Notes: generated by a model from the letters alone, not told the origin. Shown: positions 27,152-35,280, counted from the stretch's first letter. The stretch: 64,000 nt of DNA from Lactobacillus sp. ESL0684 (GCF_029392675.1 NZ_CP113941.1:1825245-1889244); one strand, 5' to 3'. Numbers and translations: made by a program.

Positions 27152-27266
27152 CTGTAGCAAGGAAGTAAAAACCTTGCTACATACTCCCACTTTTTTATTT
27201 CATTCATTCTTACTCCTTCAAAGTAGATGAAACTAACAGGCTCGCAAAATTTGCGGGCCTTTTCCC
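27152..27266 (+). ncRNA. small RNA 2, diverged tandem copy of small RNA 1
   Basis: A perfect 10-bp 5' stem TGTAGCAAGG/CCTTGCTACA is followed by TACTCCCAC, then by hairpin TTTCAT..ATGAAA enclosing TACT-CCTTCAA-AGTA (CUCC again in the loop), then by terminator AGGCTCGCAAA/TTTGCGGGCCT plus TTTT. Segments such as TTTCATTCAT and TACTCCT match copy 1. The -10 is probably TATTAT or TATATA near 27141-27149. It ends about 40 nt before cbpB, so it could also work as that gene's leader. Confidence 0.65.
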
Positions 27267-27304
27267 TTTTTATGGGACTTTTTAAATATTCGAAAGGACT
27301 TCCG

Positions 27305-27787
27305 ATGTTCTCCCCAGCAATTAAACAACTAATTCAAGAAAAATCTGGTTCATTTTTAATTCCAGCTTCTCGTATTGCTATTGTAGAGGATGAAAATCCG
27401 CTCTACCATGCATTCTTGATTTTGACCCGTGTCAAATATTCTAAAGTTCCAGTACTTGATCGAGAAAATCACGTGGTTGGTTTACTTAGTTTAGCAATGA
27501 TTACAGATAAAATGATGGCTACTGACGAAATTACGCTTGAACCATTGAATCAATTAAAAGTACGAGATGTTATGCAAACTGAATTTGATAAAATCAATTT
27601 TGTCCAAACTACCTTAGAGGCACAACTTCATCTCTTAGTTGATAATGCATTTTTACCTGTTGTTGATGACTATGGCGTCTTTCAAGGGCTGCTAACTAGA
27701 CGCGAATGGATTAAAGCATTTAATTACGTCGTTCACAATTTTGAGCAAAAATATAAAGTAACACTAGCTACAAAAAAAGATTTCTAA
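27305..27787 (+). CDS. cbpB: CBS-domain protein, CbpB (YkuL)-like c-di-AMP-binding candidate
   Basis: 160 aa from ATG 27305 (AAAGGA 7 nt upstream); the longer frame back to 27227 would read through the RNA terminator. Two CBS repeats: YHAFLILTRVKYSKVPVLDRENHVVGLLSL and TTLEAQLHLLVDNAFLPVVDD (both shown only as landmarks), then GLLTRREWIKAF. Stand-alone CBS proteins of this size in Firmicutes (CbpB/YkuL) bind c-di-AMP and act on the (p)ppGpp synthetase Rel; that role here is by family. Confidence 0.82.
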   Translation: MFSPAIKQLIQEKSGSFLIPASRIAIVEDENPLYHAFLILTRVKYSKVPVLDRENHVVGLLSLAMITDKMMATDEITLEPLNQLKVRDVMQTEFDKINFVQTTLEAQLHLLVDNAFLPVVDDYGVFQGLLTRREWIKAFNYVVHNFEQKYKVTLATKKDF

Positions 27788-27883
27788 CTACAACTTTTTG
27801 GTCTTTTTACTGTTTTTTTAAACTTACTATGTACTTTTATTTTTTATGTACTATAATAAATAAAAAGACATGAAAACGTTGTT

Positions 27884-28033
27884 AATTGTTATTCTATATG
27901 GGTTTTACTTGAGTATACTATTCAATTAAAATTTAACTTATTGTAAAGCTGAAGTTATATAACACATGTAATTTAAAAAATAACACAGGTTATTTTTTAT
28001 TATGAAATATTGTACGATAATAGAATAACAATT
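27884..28033. repeat. 150-bp stretch bounded by 14-bp perfect inverted repeats
   Basis: AATTGTTATTCTAT (27884-27897) and ATAGAATAACAATT (28020-28033) are exact reverse complements 122 nt apart. Inside is an 11-bp perfect hairpin TAAAAAATAAC-ACAG-GTTATTTTTTA (27974-27999). It lies wholly between cbpB and the next gene. It could be a short non-autonomous element, a structured leader, or chance in AT-rich DNA; I saw no clear target-site duplication. Confidence 0.4.
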
Positions 28034-28064
28034 AGCAAAAATCTTCAGGTAAGGAGAGTCTAAA

Positions 28065-28622
28065 ATGATAAAAAAGACCAATATCAATACCTTATTTTTG
28101 ATAATCGAAGATATTATCAAAAACAGCTCCTATTCCCGTAGTGAGGAATTATCACCAACCGAAAAGAACAAAATAATCGAGCAATTGCAACGCTTAGTAA
28201 CAGATTCAGAACAATCCGACAAAATTAAACCGATTTCTGCTGCTTTTGATCAAGAAAAAATTGCTAAACAGTTTAAAGCAAATAGCATTAGCATTTCATT
28301 AATTTTTGAAATGCTTGAACATGAAGTAGTTTCAGCCAGCCGACTGCACAATATGCTACTAGAATTAGCTCATGAAGAACACTTTTCTATGGCTGGAATT
28401 CATAAGATTAACCACTACTTTACCGATAAACATGATCACGGCGATAATGATAATTTCATTACAATGTCCTCTTCGGATATCATTGATTCAATTAGTCGTG
28501 CAAAAAATGCGCAGCTTAATTCTGACGAGCTGCATAATTATCAGACCGACTCGGTAAGACCTAATATTAACCAGACAGATAAAGTTATTAAACTAAGCAA
28601 TTATCGCAACAAGGAAGACTAA
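28065..28622 (+). CDS. hypothetical protein, 185 aa
   Basis: Soluble, charged, largely helical protein with no recognised domain. AAGGAG is 8 nt before the ATG and a terminator overlaps the stop, so it is a real single gene. There is a His/Asp-rich patch (TDKHDHGDNDNF) near 125-136 and a short basic tail (VIKLSNYRNKED). A helical core around ISLIFEMLEHEVVSASRLHN could be regulatory, but no function can be given. Confidence 0.75.
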   Translation: MIKKTNINTLFLIIEDIIKNSSYSRSEELSPTEKNKIIEQLQRLVTDSEQSDKIKPISAAFDQEKIAKQFKANSISISLIFEMLEHEVVSASRLHNMLLELAHEEHFSMAGIHKINHYFTDKHDHGDNDNFITMSSSDIIDSISRAKNAQLNSDELHNYQTDSVRPNINQTDKVIKLSNYRNKED

Positions 28623-28640
28623 AAAATTTAGTCTTTTTTT
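28616..28640 (+). terminator. terminator of the 185-aa gene
   Basis: AGACTAAA pairs with TTTAGTCT, followed by seven T; it overlaps the stop codon. Confidence 0.85.
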
Positions 28641-28754
28641 ATTATCCCAGTTTGATTCAGTCCAATTTAGACTTATTCTAATTAAAATTGCTAAATCCAT
28701 GTTAAACTTAAGGTAATTATTGTTATTTTAATTATTTTGGAGGTTTAACAAACA

Positions 28755-30620
28755 ATGAATTTAAAACGACAATGGAAATTCATTCTGGTCTTAGTAGTCG
28801 GCGTAATTGGACTAATCTGCCAGTTTGGTTTCCAAGCTAAAAGCCTATTTCAAATTGGAAATTTACAATTCCCAATTCAAACTATTCTAATTGATATTAT
28901 CGGTATTATGATGTCAATTTCATTATTACTTGAAATCGTGACGGATTTCAAAAGTGGGCGCTATGGCGTAGACATTTTAGCAGTTATCGCTGTAGTCTCA
29001 ACTATTTTAATTGGCGATCAGTGGGCAGAATGGATGATTCTAGTCATGATGACTGGTGGTCAAACTCTTGAAGATTATGCCACTGGGCAAGCCGATCGTG
29101 AATTAAGATCGCTACTTGACAATTCACCAAGTATTGCCAATAAAATAGTTAACGACAATCTGGTATCGGTTGATGTTGAACAATTAAAGTTAAATGACCG
29201 TGTGTTAATTAAACCAGGCGAACAAGTACCGGTAGATGGCAAAATTGTTAAAGGAACATCTAGTTTTGATGAATCTTCTTTAACTGGAGAATCTGTGCCG
29301 GTTAACAAAAAACCAGGTGACGATTTAATGTCCGGTTCCATTAACGGTAACGTTGCAGTCGAGATGACCGTCACTAAAAAAGCCAGTGAGTCTGAATATC
29401 AAACAATCGTTGCTTTAGTTAAATCTTCTCAGGCTAAACCTGCTAAATTTGTACAGATGGCTGATCGTTACGCTGTTCCTTTTACAGTAATTTCATTAGC
29501 AATCGGAATTGCCGCTTGGATTCACTCTGGCAATCCTGTGAACTTCGCCGAAGTAATGGTTGTTGCTTCTCCTTGTCCATTACTAATTGCCGCTCCAGTT
29601 GCCTTAGTATCAGGAATGAGTTCCATGTCCAAGCACCATATTATTGTCAAGTCTGGTCCAACAATTGAAAAGTTAGCTAACGCCCAAACTTTTGCATTTG
29701 ATAAAACTGGAACTTTAACAGAAAATCATTTAGTTGTCGATCAAATTGTCGCAATTGAACAGGCAGGTTACGACAAAAATACTTTGCAAAGTTACGCAGC
29801 TAGTGTTGAACAGCAATCCAATCACATTATCGCTAATTCTTTAGTCGACGTTACACCTAAACAAATGCTTAAACCTGCAACTGATATTAAAGAAGCAACT
29901 GGAGCCGGAGTCAGTGGCATGGTTGAAAACAAATTAATCAAGGTTGGCAAGCTTAGCTATATAGATCCTGAACAAAAAATTACTGGTGTTAACGCAACCG
30001 CAGTCTATATTTCAATTGCTGGCAAGTACGCCGGTTATATTACCTTCACAGACGAGCTGCGTCCTGAAAGTAAAACTACTATTGCCCGTCTTAAGCGCCA
30101 AGGTGGTCGTCATATTATGATGCTGACTGGCGATCACAAAAATGTCGCTGATCAAATTGGACAAGCTGTTGGTGTAGATGATATCCGATCTGAATTATTA
30201 CCTGAACAAAAAATTCAAGCAATTAAAGATGTTCCAACCGAAAATCGTCCAGTAGTGATGACTGGTGATGGCGTCAATGACGCTCCAAGCTTGACCGCTG
30301 CAGATGTTGGTATCGCTATGGGTGCCAAGGGTGCTTCAGCTGCCAGCGAAAGTGCTGATGCAGTAATCATGGTTAATGATTTGTCCAAGGTGAACGACGC
30401 TGTAGCAATTTCTAAACACACAATGAAAGTCGCTAATGTTGATGTCTTGACCGCAATCACAATCGTTATCATCATTGAATTAATTGCTTTTACCGGCGTA
30501 ATTCCCGCGTTTTTTGGTGCCATTTTACAAGAAGTAGTTGATATGATTTCCATTAGCTTAGCTTTACTGGCCAAAACTACCCCCAAAAATCCTGAGCAAA
30601 CAGGTCTAGTAAGCAAGTGA
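28755..30620 (+). CDS. P1B-type heavy-metal ATPase with SPC motif
   Basis: 621 aa membrane pump. It has the actuator motif SLTGESVPV, membrane metal motif VVASPCPLL (SPC), phosphorylation site FAFDKTGTLTE and hinge MTGDGVNDAPSL. There is no N-terminal metal-binding domain, and the usual HP dipeptide of the nucleotide domain is absent (EQQSNHIIANSL where SEHPL is expected). SPC pumps of this build include cobalt and ferrous-iron exporters (PfeT/FrvA/PmtA type), so Fe(II), Co or Zn efflux is plausible. The RBS GGAGG is 11 nt from the ATG, rather far. Confidence 0.88.
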   Translation: MNLKRQWKFILVLVVGVIGLICQFGFQAKSLFQIGNLQFPIQTILIDIIGIMMSISLLLEIVTDFKSGRYGVDILAVIAVVSTILIGDQWAEWMILVMMTGGQTLEDYATGQADRELRSLLDNSPSIANKIVNDNLVSVDVEQLKLNDRVLIKPGEQVPVDGKIVKGTSSFDESSLTGESVPVNKKPGDDLMSGSINGNVAVEMTVTKKASESEYQTIVALVKSSQAKPAKFVQMADRYAVPFTVISLAIGIAAWIHSGNPVNFAEVMVVASPCPLLIAAPVALVSGMSSMSKHHIIVKSGPTIEKLANAQTFAFDKTGTLTENHLVVDQIVAIEQAGYDKNTLQSYAASVEQQSNHIIANSLVDVTPKQMLKPATDIKEATGAGVSGMVENKLIKVGKLSYIDPEQKITGVNATAVYISIAGKYAGYITFTDELRPESKTTIARLKRQGGRHIMMLTGDHKNVADQIGQAVGVDDIRSELLPEQKIQAIKDVPTENRPVVMTGDGVNDAPSLTAADVGIAMGAKGASAASESADAVIMVNDLSKVNDAVAISKHTMKVANVDVLTAITIVIIIELIAFTGVIPAFFGAILQEVVDMISISLALLAKTTPKNPEQTGLVSK

Positions 30621-30675
30621 TAAAATTATTGGATAACTGTTTAAAGAAGCAATAAAGTACAATATAATCTCAAAT

Positions 30676-30728
30676 ACAAAAAGCCTTTGGCTTAAAGCTG
30701 CATGCAGACTTTATCCAAAGACTTTTTA
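30676..30728. terminator. bidirectional terminator
   Basis: AAAAAGCCTTTGG pairs with CCAAAGACTTTTT; the apical part holds CTGCATGCAG. It serves the ATPase gene (plus) and the binding-protein gene (minus). Confidence 0.75.
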
Positions 30729-30730
30729 TT

Positions 30731-31696
30731 TTATTTAGGAGCTTTAATGGACTTAGGATCAATTCCTAGAGCCTTAGCCATCTTCTTGTTAACTACTAAT
30801 TTTAGATTAGCCGGCTTTTGCACTGGCATATTTTGTGGTTTAGCCTTACCTGACAAAATTTTAGCTGCCATTTTTCCAGTTTGTACACCGAGAGCTTCAA
30901 AATCAATTCCAATTGAAGCAAGACCGCCAACTTTAACCTGATCAACTGAACCAGCAACTAATGGTACCTTCTTTTCCTTAACGATTTTTCCGACAAGCGA
31001 AGCGGCAGAATCAAAAGTATTATCTGTCGGTAAGAAAATACCTTGAACTTTGCCGGCTAAAGTCTCTGTTGCCTGTTGCACATCATTAGTTGTATTGGCA
31101 GTCTTGATCACAACTTTAACCCCAGCCTTCTTCAATTCTTTAATTGCCAAATCAGCTTGTACTTTTGAATTTGTTTCTCCCGCATTATACATGATGCCAA
31201 TCGTTTTAGCTTTAGGCACAATTGACAATAATAACTTAATTTGCTTATCAACTGAGGCCATGTCCGTCGTACCTGTAACATTTCTACCAGGTTTGGCATA
31301 AGAGTCGACCAATTTTGCAGCTTTTAAATCAGTAACCGAAGTCACAGCAATTGGAATATCTTGGGTAGCATTAGCTAAACTTTGTGCTGCTGGAGTAGCA
31401 ATACCTAAGAGCAAATCTGGCTTTTCATGAACTAGCTTATCACTCATACTCTTCAAATTATCTTGACTATTTTGGGCATTTTGATAATCAATTTTAAGGT
31501 TCTTACCTTCAACATACCCCTCCTCCTTAAGGCCTTTCTTAAATCCCTTATATGACTTATCAAGCGATGGATGTTGTACCACCTGCAAGACGCCCACATG
31601 TTTAACTTCGGCTTTTTTATCAGACTTATTGCTACAACCGCCCAGTAATAAAAGTCCGGCTAAGCTAAGACCCATTAACATTTTCTTAATTTTCAT
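30731..31696 (-). CDS. ABC transporter substrate-binding lipoprotein, TrpX-like (ABC_sub_bind family)
   Basis: 321 aa with signal peptide and lipobox LLLLGGCSN. The domain has the family landmarks HVGVLQVVQHPSLDK, KPDLLLGIATPAAQSL, IPIAVTSVTD, GRNVTGTTD and AGGxxSIGID-like VGGLASIGIDFEALG. Members are encoded with a permease and ATPase and some take aromatic amino acids (TrpXYZ in streptococci), but no partner genes are adjacent here. A 280-nt leader with a Tyr-rich leader peptide and terminator precedes it, so amino-acid-dependent attenuation is likely. The start follows GGAGG. Confidence 0.85.
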   Translation of the reverse strand: MKIKKMLMGLSLAGLLLLGGCSNKSDKKAEVKHVGVLQVVQHPSLDKSYKGFKKGLKEEGYVEGKNLKIDYQNAQNSQDNLKSMSDKLVHEKPDLLLGIATPAAQSLANATQDIPIAVTSVTDLKAAKLVDSYAKPGRNVTGTTDMASVDKQIKLLLSIVPKAKTIGIMYNAGETNSKVQADLAIKELKKAGVKVVIKTANTTNDVQQATETLAGKVQGIFLPTDNTFDSAASLVGKIVKEKKVPLVAGSVDQVKVGGLASIGIDFEALGVQTGKMAAKILSGKAKPQNMPVQKPANLKLVVNKKMAKALGIDPKSIKAPK

Positions 31697-31722
31697 TATT
31701 GTTCCTCCATAAAAATTAGTAA

Positions 31723-31755
31723 CAAAAAAATACCCACTTATTCCTAAGCAGGTAT
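31723..31755 (-). terminator. leader terminator (attenuator) before the binding-protein gene
   Basis: On the minus strand ATACC..CTTA/TAAG..GGTAT forms a hairpin with loop GGAA followed by seven T, ending about 27 nt before the start codon. Its position inside the 5' leader marks it as an attenuator rather than an end of transcription. Confidence 0.65.
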
Positions 31756-31893
31756 CACAAAATTATTTTAAAAAATTAATCGCTGCAACTAGCCACTTAA
31801 GAATTATGTGACTAACCGCAAACAAATAGCTCTAGCCATCATAGATAAATTCAAACTTATTTTCGTCTGAACCCATCTAGATGACTCCAAACG

Positions 31894-31953
31894 CTATCTA
31901 TAATAGCTATAATAAGTATTCAATTGTAACTGATGGCATTTATTGATAATCAT
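31894..31953 (-). CDS. Tyr-rich leader peptide
   Basis: 19 codons, MIINKCHQLQLNTYYSYYR, then TAG. GGAGGT (31966-31961) is 7 nt before the ATG, and the predicted transcription start is only some 10 nt further up. Four of the last six codons are TAT. Downstream are stems GCTAT/ATAGC overlapping the Tyr codons, CGTTTG/CAGACG, and a 12-bp GCGGTTAGTCAC/GTGGCTAGTTGC stem, then the terminator. This is the classical layout of amino-acid attenuation; sensing of Tyr-tRNA is inferred. Confidence 0.6.
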   Translation of the reverse strand: MIINKCHQLQLNTYYSYYR

Positions 31954-31982
31954 AATCATTACCTCCGATACTTGATAAAAAG

Positions 31983-32011
31983 ATTATAGAATGTTTAAAA
32001 AATAAAGTCAA
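31983..32011 (-). promoter_or_regulatory. consensus promoter of the attenuated leader
   Basis: Minus strand TTGACT (32011-32006), 17-bp spacer, TATAAT (31988-31983). Confidence 0.85.
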
Positions 32012-32185
32012 TAAAATTTTATTTTAATTCGAAAATCAAACTCAAAGCTAGATTAGATAATGTAAATTCTAAGATATCGTAAAAAGTTTCAAACAGACAG
32101 ATCGGATTGCAAATTATCAGATATTAACTTAAAATTATAACCAAACAAATATTTTTAGTGGTTGGGTTCTTATTTACACAGTAAA

Positions 32186-32237
32186 AACTTTCAAGATTTG
32201 CTTCTTTGGGTCAGGAGGCAGCTTGAAAGTTTTTTTA
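32186..32237 (+). terminator. long hairpin with T-run in the antiporter leader (possible attenuator)
   Basis: ACTTTCAAG pairs with CTTGAAAGT and, inside, TTGCTTCTT pairs with AGGAGGCAG (with G-U pairs) around loop TGGGTC; seven T follow. The hairpin ends 23 nt before the antiporter ATG, so it must be read through or melted to express that gene. It may instead end an upstream RNA. Confidence 0.55.
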
Positions 32238-32259
32238 TTTACCCCATGAAAGGAAAACA

Positions 32260-33444
32260 ATGTATTTTTTAGGAGAATTAATTTTAATTTTAACTAGTTC
32301 AGTACTCTTAGGACAAATATTTACGCGACTTAACCTCCCTGCTGTCATTGGACAATTAATCGCAGGTATTTTATTAGGACCAGCTTTACTCAATTGCGTC
32401 AAACCAGGAGCATTAATTAACCTCTTCTCAGAATTTGGCGTCATACTATTGATGTTTTTAGCAGGATTAGAAAGTGACCTTGCTTTACTCAAAAAATATT
32501 TTAAGTTAAGCTTTACCGTTGCTAGTGTTGGTGTGATTCTACCAGTAGTTTTTATGGGAGCAGCTAGTCTTTTATTTGGTATGAAAATCATCGAAGCACT
32601 ATTTATCGGTATCGTCTTTGCCGCAACCAGTGTATCCATTTCGGTAGTTGTTTTACAAGAAAAAGGACAGTTGCACACACCTGCTGGCACGACAATTCTA
32701 GGTGCCGCAGTGGTTGATGACATTCTTGCTGTAGTCATACTAAGTTTATTTACTACTTTCAGCCATACTAATGGAAATAGTGGTCCGACCAATAATTTAG
32801 GTATTAATCTTTTACTTGAAGCTAGTTTTTTTGGTTTCCTTTGGCTAATTTATCGTTTAACACCACACATTATGCAAGTTGCTGATCGACTAAACATCGC
32901 TCACGCTAACAAGATTGTCGCCTTAATTTTAGTATTAAGCATGGCATGGCTCGCCGAATACGTTGGACTATCTGACTTAATCGGTGCCTTCTTCGGAGGA
33001 CTAGCACTTAGACAAACCACCCAATATAAAGAACTCGATACAGCTATTAGTACTATTGGTTACACTGTTTTTATTCCCGTATTTTTTGCCAAAATTGGAC
33101 TAGAGATTACCTTTACTAGCTTTCTAAGCGACTTAGGTTTTATCGCTGTAATGACAGTCTTAGCAATAATCTCCAAGTTTTGGGCTGGTAAATATAGTTG
33201 TCAATTATTTGGCTTTGATAAAACAGCAGCTAATATCGTCGGTGCAGGCATGATTTCACGCGGTGAAGTGGCTTTAATCGTCGCACAGATTGGTCGCAAG
33301 AATCAGCTTTTCCCACAAGACATTTATTCTAGCCTAATTTTTGTCATTATCATTACAACTGTCCTGTCACCTTTTATCCTAAACTACTTTATTAAAGATA
33401 ATAACGATGTCAGATACAGTAACAAAAACGGAAACGAATTATAG
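32260..33444 (+). CDS. CPA2-family Na+(K+)/H+ antiporter
   Basis: 394 aa with about 12 membrane segments and no C-terminal TrkA domain. AAVVDDILAVV carries the Asp-Asp pair of the ion site in NapA-type electrogenic exchangers, LLMFLAGLESDL and MISRGEVALIVAQIG are further CPA2 landmarks. It should extrude Na+ or K+ in exchange for protons. RBS AAAGGA. Its last 61 bp overlap the end of the convergent CPBP gene. Confidence 0.9.
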   Translation: MYFLGELILILTSSVLLGQIFTRLNLPAVIGQLIAGILLGPALLNCVKPGALINLFSEFGVILLMFLAGLESDLALLKKYFKLSFTVASVGVILPVVFMGAASLLFGMKIIEALFIGIVFAATSVSISVVVLQEKGQLHTPAGTTILGAAVVDDILAVVILSLFTTFSHTNGNSGPTNNLGINLLLEASFFGFLWLIYRLTPHIMQVADRLNIAHANKIVALILVLSMAWLAEYVGLSDLIGAFFGGLALRQTTQYKELDTAISTIGYTVFIPVFFAKIGLEITFTSFLSDLGFIAVMTVLAIISKFWAGKYSCQLFGFDKTAANIVGAGMISRGEVALIVAQIGRKNQLFPQDIYSSLIFVIIITTVLSPFILNYFIKDNNDVRYSNKNGNEL

Positions 33445-34106
33445 CCTATATGCGTCAAGATTGAATACCGTAAATCCTTAGTCCGGATATATACCCAAGA
33501 TAATACACAGCCCAAGGCCCAATAAACTAAAATTGCTTTGGTAATCTGTGGATCATGCATATACCCAAAGATAAAACCTGCTGTGATGATTCCAAGCCAT
33601 TTGCTAACTGGAGTTTCATGATCAAAAATAAGATCAAAAAGATTAAAAAACATGCCCCGAAAGATGACTTCTTCACAAATTGGAGCAACTAGACAAACCA
33701 TCAATAAATAGCTTAGTCCTGCTTGCTTTGAAATTTGGTTTAGTTCTGCTTGGTTAGCTGAAGTCTTACCATTAGTTAAACCCACAGCTGCTTGCAAAGT
33801 AATGCTCACGATAAACGCCAATACAATTCCAAATAAAGCGATAGTTATTCGCCGTCCGTCCCAGTGCGGTCGTTCATTAAATTCCCAATCATTATCTTCT
33901 TGTAATTGTTTGGAATATAAATAAAATAGTAATCCTAAAATAATTATCGTTACTATCACAGTTACGAATAATAAGCTCCCATTAGTCAGTGGTAGCTTTT
34001 TTTGAATCTGCTTCGGGAAAAAATAAAATACCTGTAAGAAACTATAACCTACAAATGCCAAAATCATACAGGCAATATTTCCCAGGAAATAAAAAAATCT
34101 TCTCAT
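33384..34106 (-). CDS. CPBP (CAAX-like) intramembrane protease
   Basis: 240 aa, about seven hydrophobic segments. Glu145-Glu146 and Arg150 form EExxxR in CEEVIFRGMFF; FGYMHDP and ILTHIGYNS provide the histidines. Members cut membrane peptides or give bacteriocin immunity in lactic bacteria; no bacteriocin gene is nearby. I chose ATG 34106 with TGAGGAA 7 nt upstream over ATG 34121. Convergent overlap with the antiporter gene. Confidence 0.88.
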   Translation of the reverse strand: MRRFFYFLGNIACMILAFVGYSFLQVFYFFPKQIQKKLPLTNGSLLFVTVIVTIIILGLLFYLYSKQLQEDNDWEFNERPHWDGRRITIALFGIVLAFIVSITLQAAVGLTNGKTSANQAELNQISKQAGLSYLLMVCLVAPICEEVIFRGMFFNLFDLIFDHETPVSKWLGIITAGFIFGYMHDPQITKAILVYWALGCVLSWVYIRTKDLRYSILTHIGYNSFPFLLLYLTSLLSLIK

Positions 34107-34191
34107 CGAAAAGTTCCTCACTTTCTATGACTTTTTTCAATGTATTCATTATAATGGATTTAATCAATAATACCTATTTTGGAGACAGATA

Positions 34192-35280
34192 ATGCAATTT
34201 TTCCAACTATTCAATCATGATCAGCCATTTACATTTTTATCACTTGCATTGCTAATTTCATTGTTTATTTTTTTATTTTCTTGGTTTAAAGAACCACGTA
34301 AATTGTTTAATGGTGTTCTTTTTACTTTCTTTATCATCATGCTAGGAATCTGGTTTACCGTATTGGTACTAGCAACCAACTTACGACCTTTATTAATCTC
34401 CTATTTCATTATTATTGGTTTAATAGTTGGAACTATTGCTCTAATGGCTGCTTTTTCATGGGTGTTTTTTTTATGGAATGCTTATTTTGTCTGGCAGCGC
34501 GAAAGTCACAATCTTTCAAATTTACTAACACTTTTCATTGGTCTATTGCTAATCATTGCTTGGATAATTGTCTTGCTCCATCCCTTCAAAGATCTTCCAG
34601 ACTGGCTTAGAATTTTACTTGACGCGACACCAACTGTAGTTGGATATTTATTACTGGTGGCCTACAACTTTTTAGTTAATCTTGGTCTCTATCAGCTGGT
34701 ACCAAAGCAATATGATCAAGACTATTTAATTATCTTAGGTGCAGGATTATATCAAGGCGAAATCGTAACCCCATTATTAGCAGCCAGAATTAATCGCGCT
34801 ATTCAGTATGCCCTAAAACAAGTTGCTAAAGGACGTAAAATGCCTAAACTAATTATGTCAGGTGGTCAGGGCAGTGACGAAAAAGTACCAGAAGCACAAG
34901 CAATGGCCGAATATGCTATTGCCCGCGGTATTAATCCTAAAGATATTCTCCGTGAAACAGAATCCAAAAACACCTACCAAAACATGCTATTTTCTGGACA
35001 ACTGGCAGCTAAAGATGCTGGTAACAATTCATACAAAGCCAAATTCTTTAGTAATAATTACCATATTTTTCGCGCATCCCTTTTTGCTAAAAAAGCCGGA
35101 TTATCTGCTAATGGAGTTGGGTGTTATACTAGGTTTTATTTCCTACCTAATGCGATTGTTCGCGAATTTGCTGGTGTTTTAGTTATGAATAAGAAGCGAC
35201 ATATACTTATTATTTCATTAATTTTATTGTTTTTTATTATTCTGTCTTTCCTTACTGCCATAGGCGTTTTAGGGTATTAA
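34192..35280 (+). CDS. YdcF/DUF218-domain membrane protein
   Basis: 362 aa. N-terminal half has about six membrane helices; the C-terminal half is a DUF218 domain: LIILGAGLYQGEIVTPLLAAR, LIMSGGQGSDEKVPEA, ETESKNTYQNMLFS, FFSNNYHIFRASLFA (separate landmarks), then a last helix. Relatives such as SanA and ElyC act in envelope or peptidoglycan precursor metabolism; the function of this form is unknown. The gene is divergent from the CPBP gene and has RBS TTGGAG. Confidence 0.87.
   Translation: MQFFQLFNHDQPFTFLSLALLISLFIFLFSWFKEPRKLFNGVLFTFFIIMLGIWFTVLVLATNLRPLLISYFIIIGLIVGTIALMAAFSWVFFLWNAYFVWQRESHNLSNLLTLFIGLLLIIAWIIVLLHPFKDLPDWLRILLDATPTVVGYLLLVAYNFLVNLGLYQLVPKQYDQDYLIILGAGLYQGEIVTPLLAARINRAIQYALKQVAKGRKMPKLIMSGGQGSDEKVPEAQAMAEYAIARGINPKDILRETESKNTYQNMLFSGQLAAKDAGNNSYKAKFFSNNYHIFRASLFAKKAGLSANGVGCYTRFYFLPNAIVREFAGVLVMNKKRHILIISLILLFFIILSFLTAIGVLGY

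Noticed and set aside
27870..27884. cre site ATGAAAACGTTGTTA
   Set aside because: One key position is wrong and it overlaps the inverted-repeat end; no sugar gene is nearby. Kept only as a note.
30215..30616. 133-aa minus-strand ORF inside the metal ATPase gene
   Set aside because: Shadow frame of a strongly conserved coding region, no ribosome site; the same applies to other long antisense frames in the purine permease genes.
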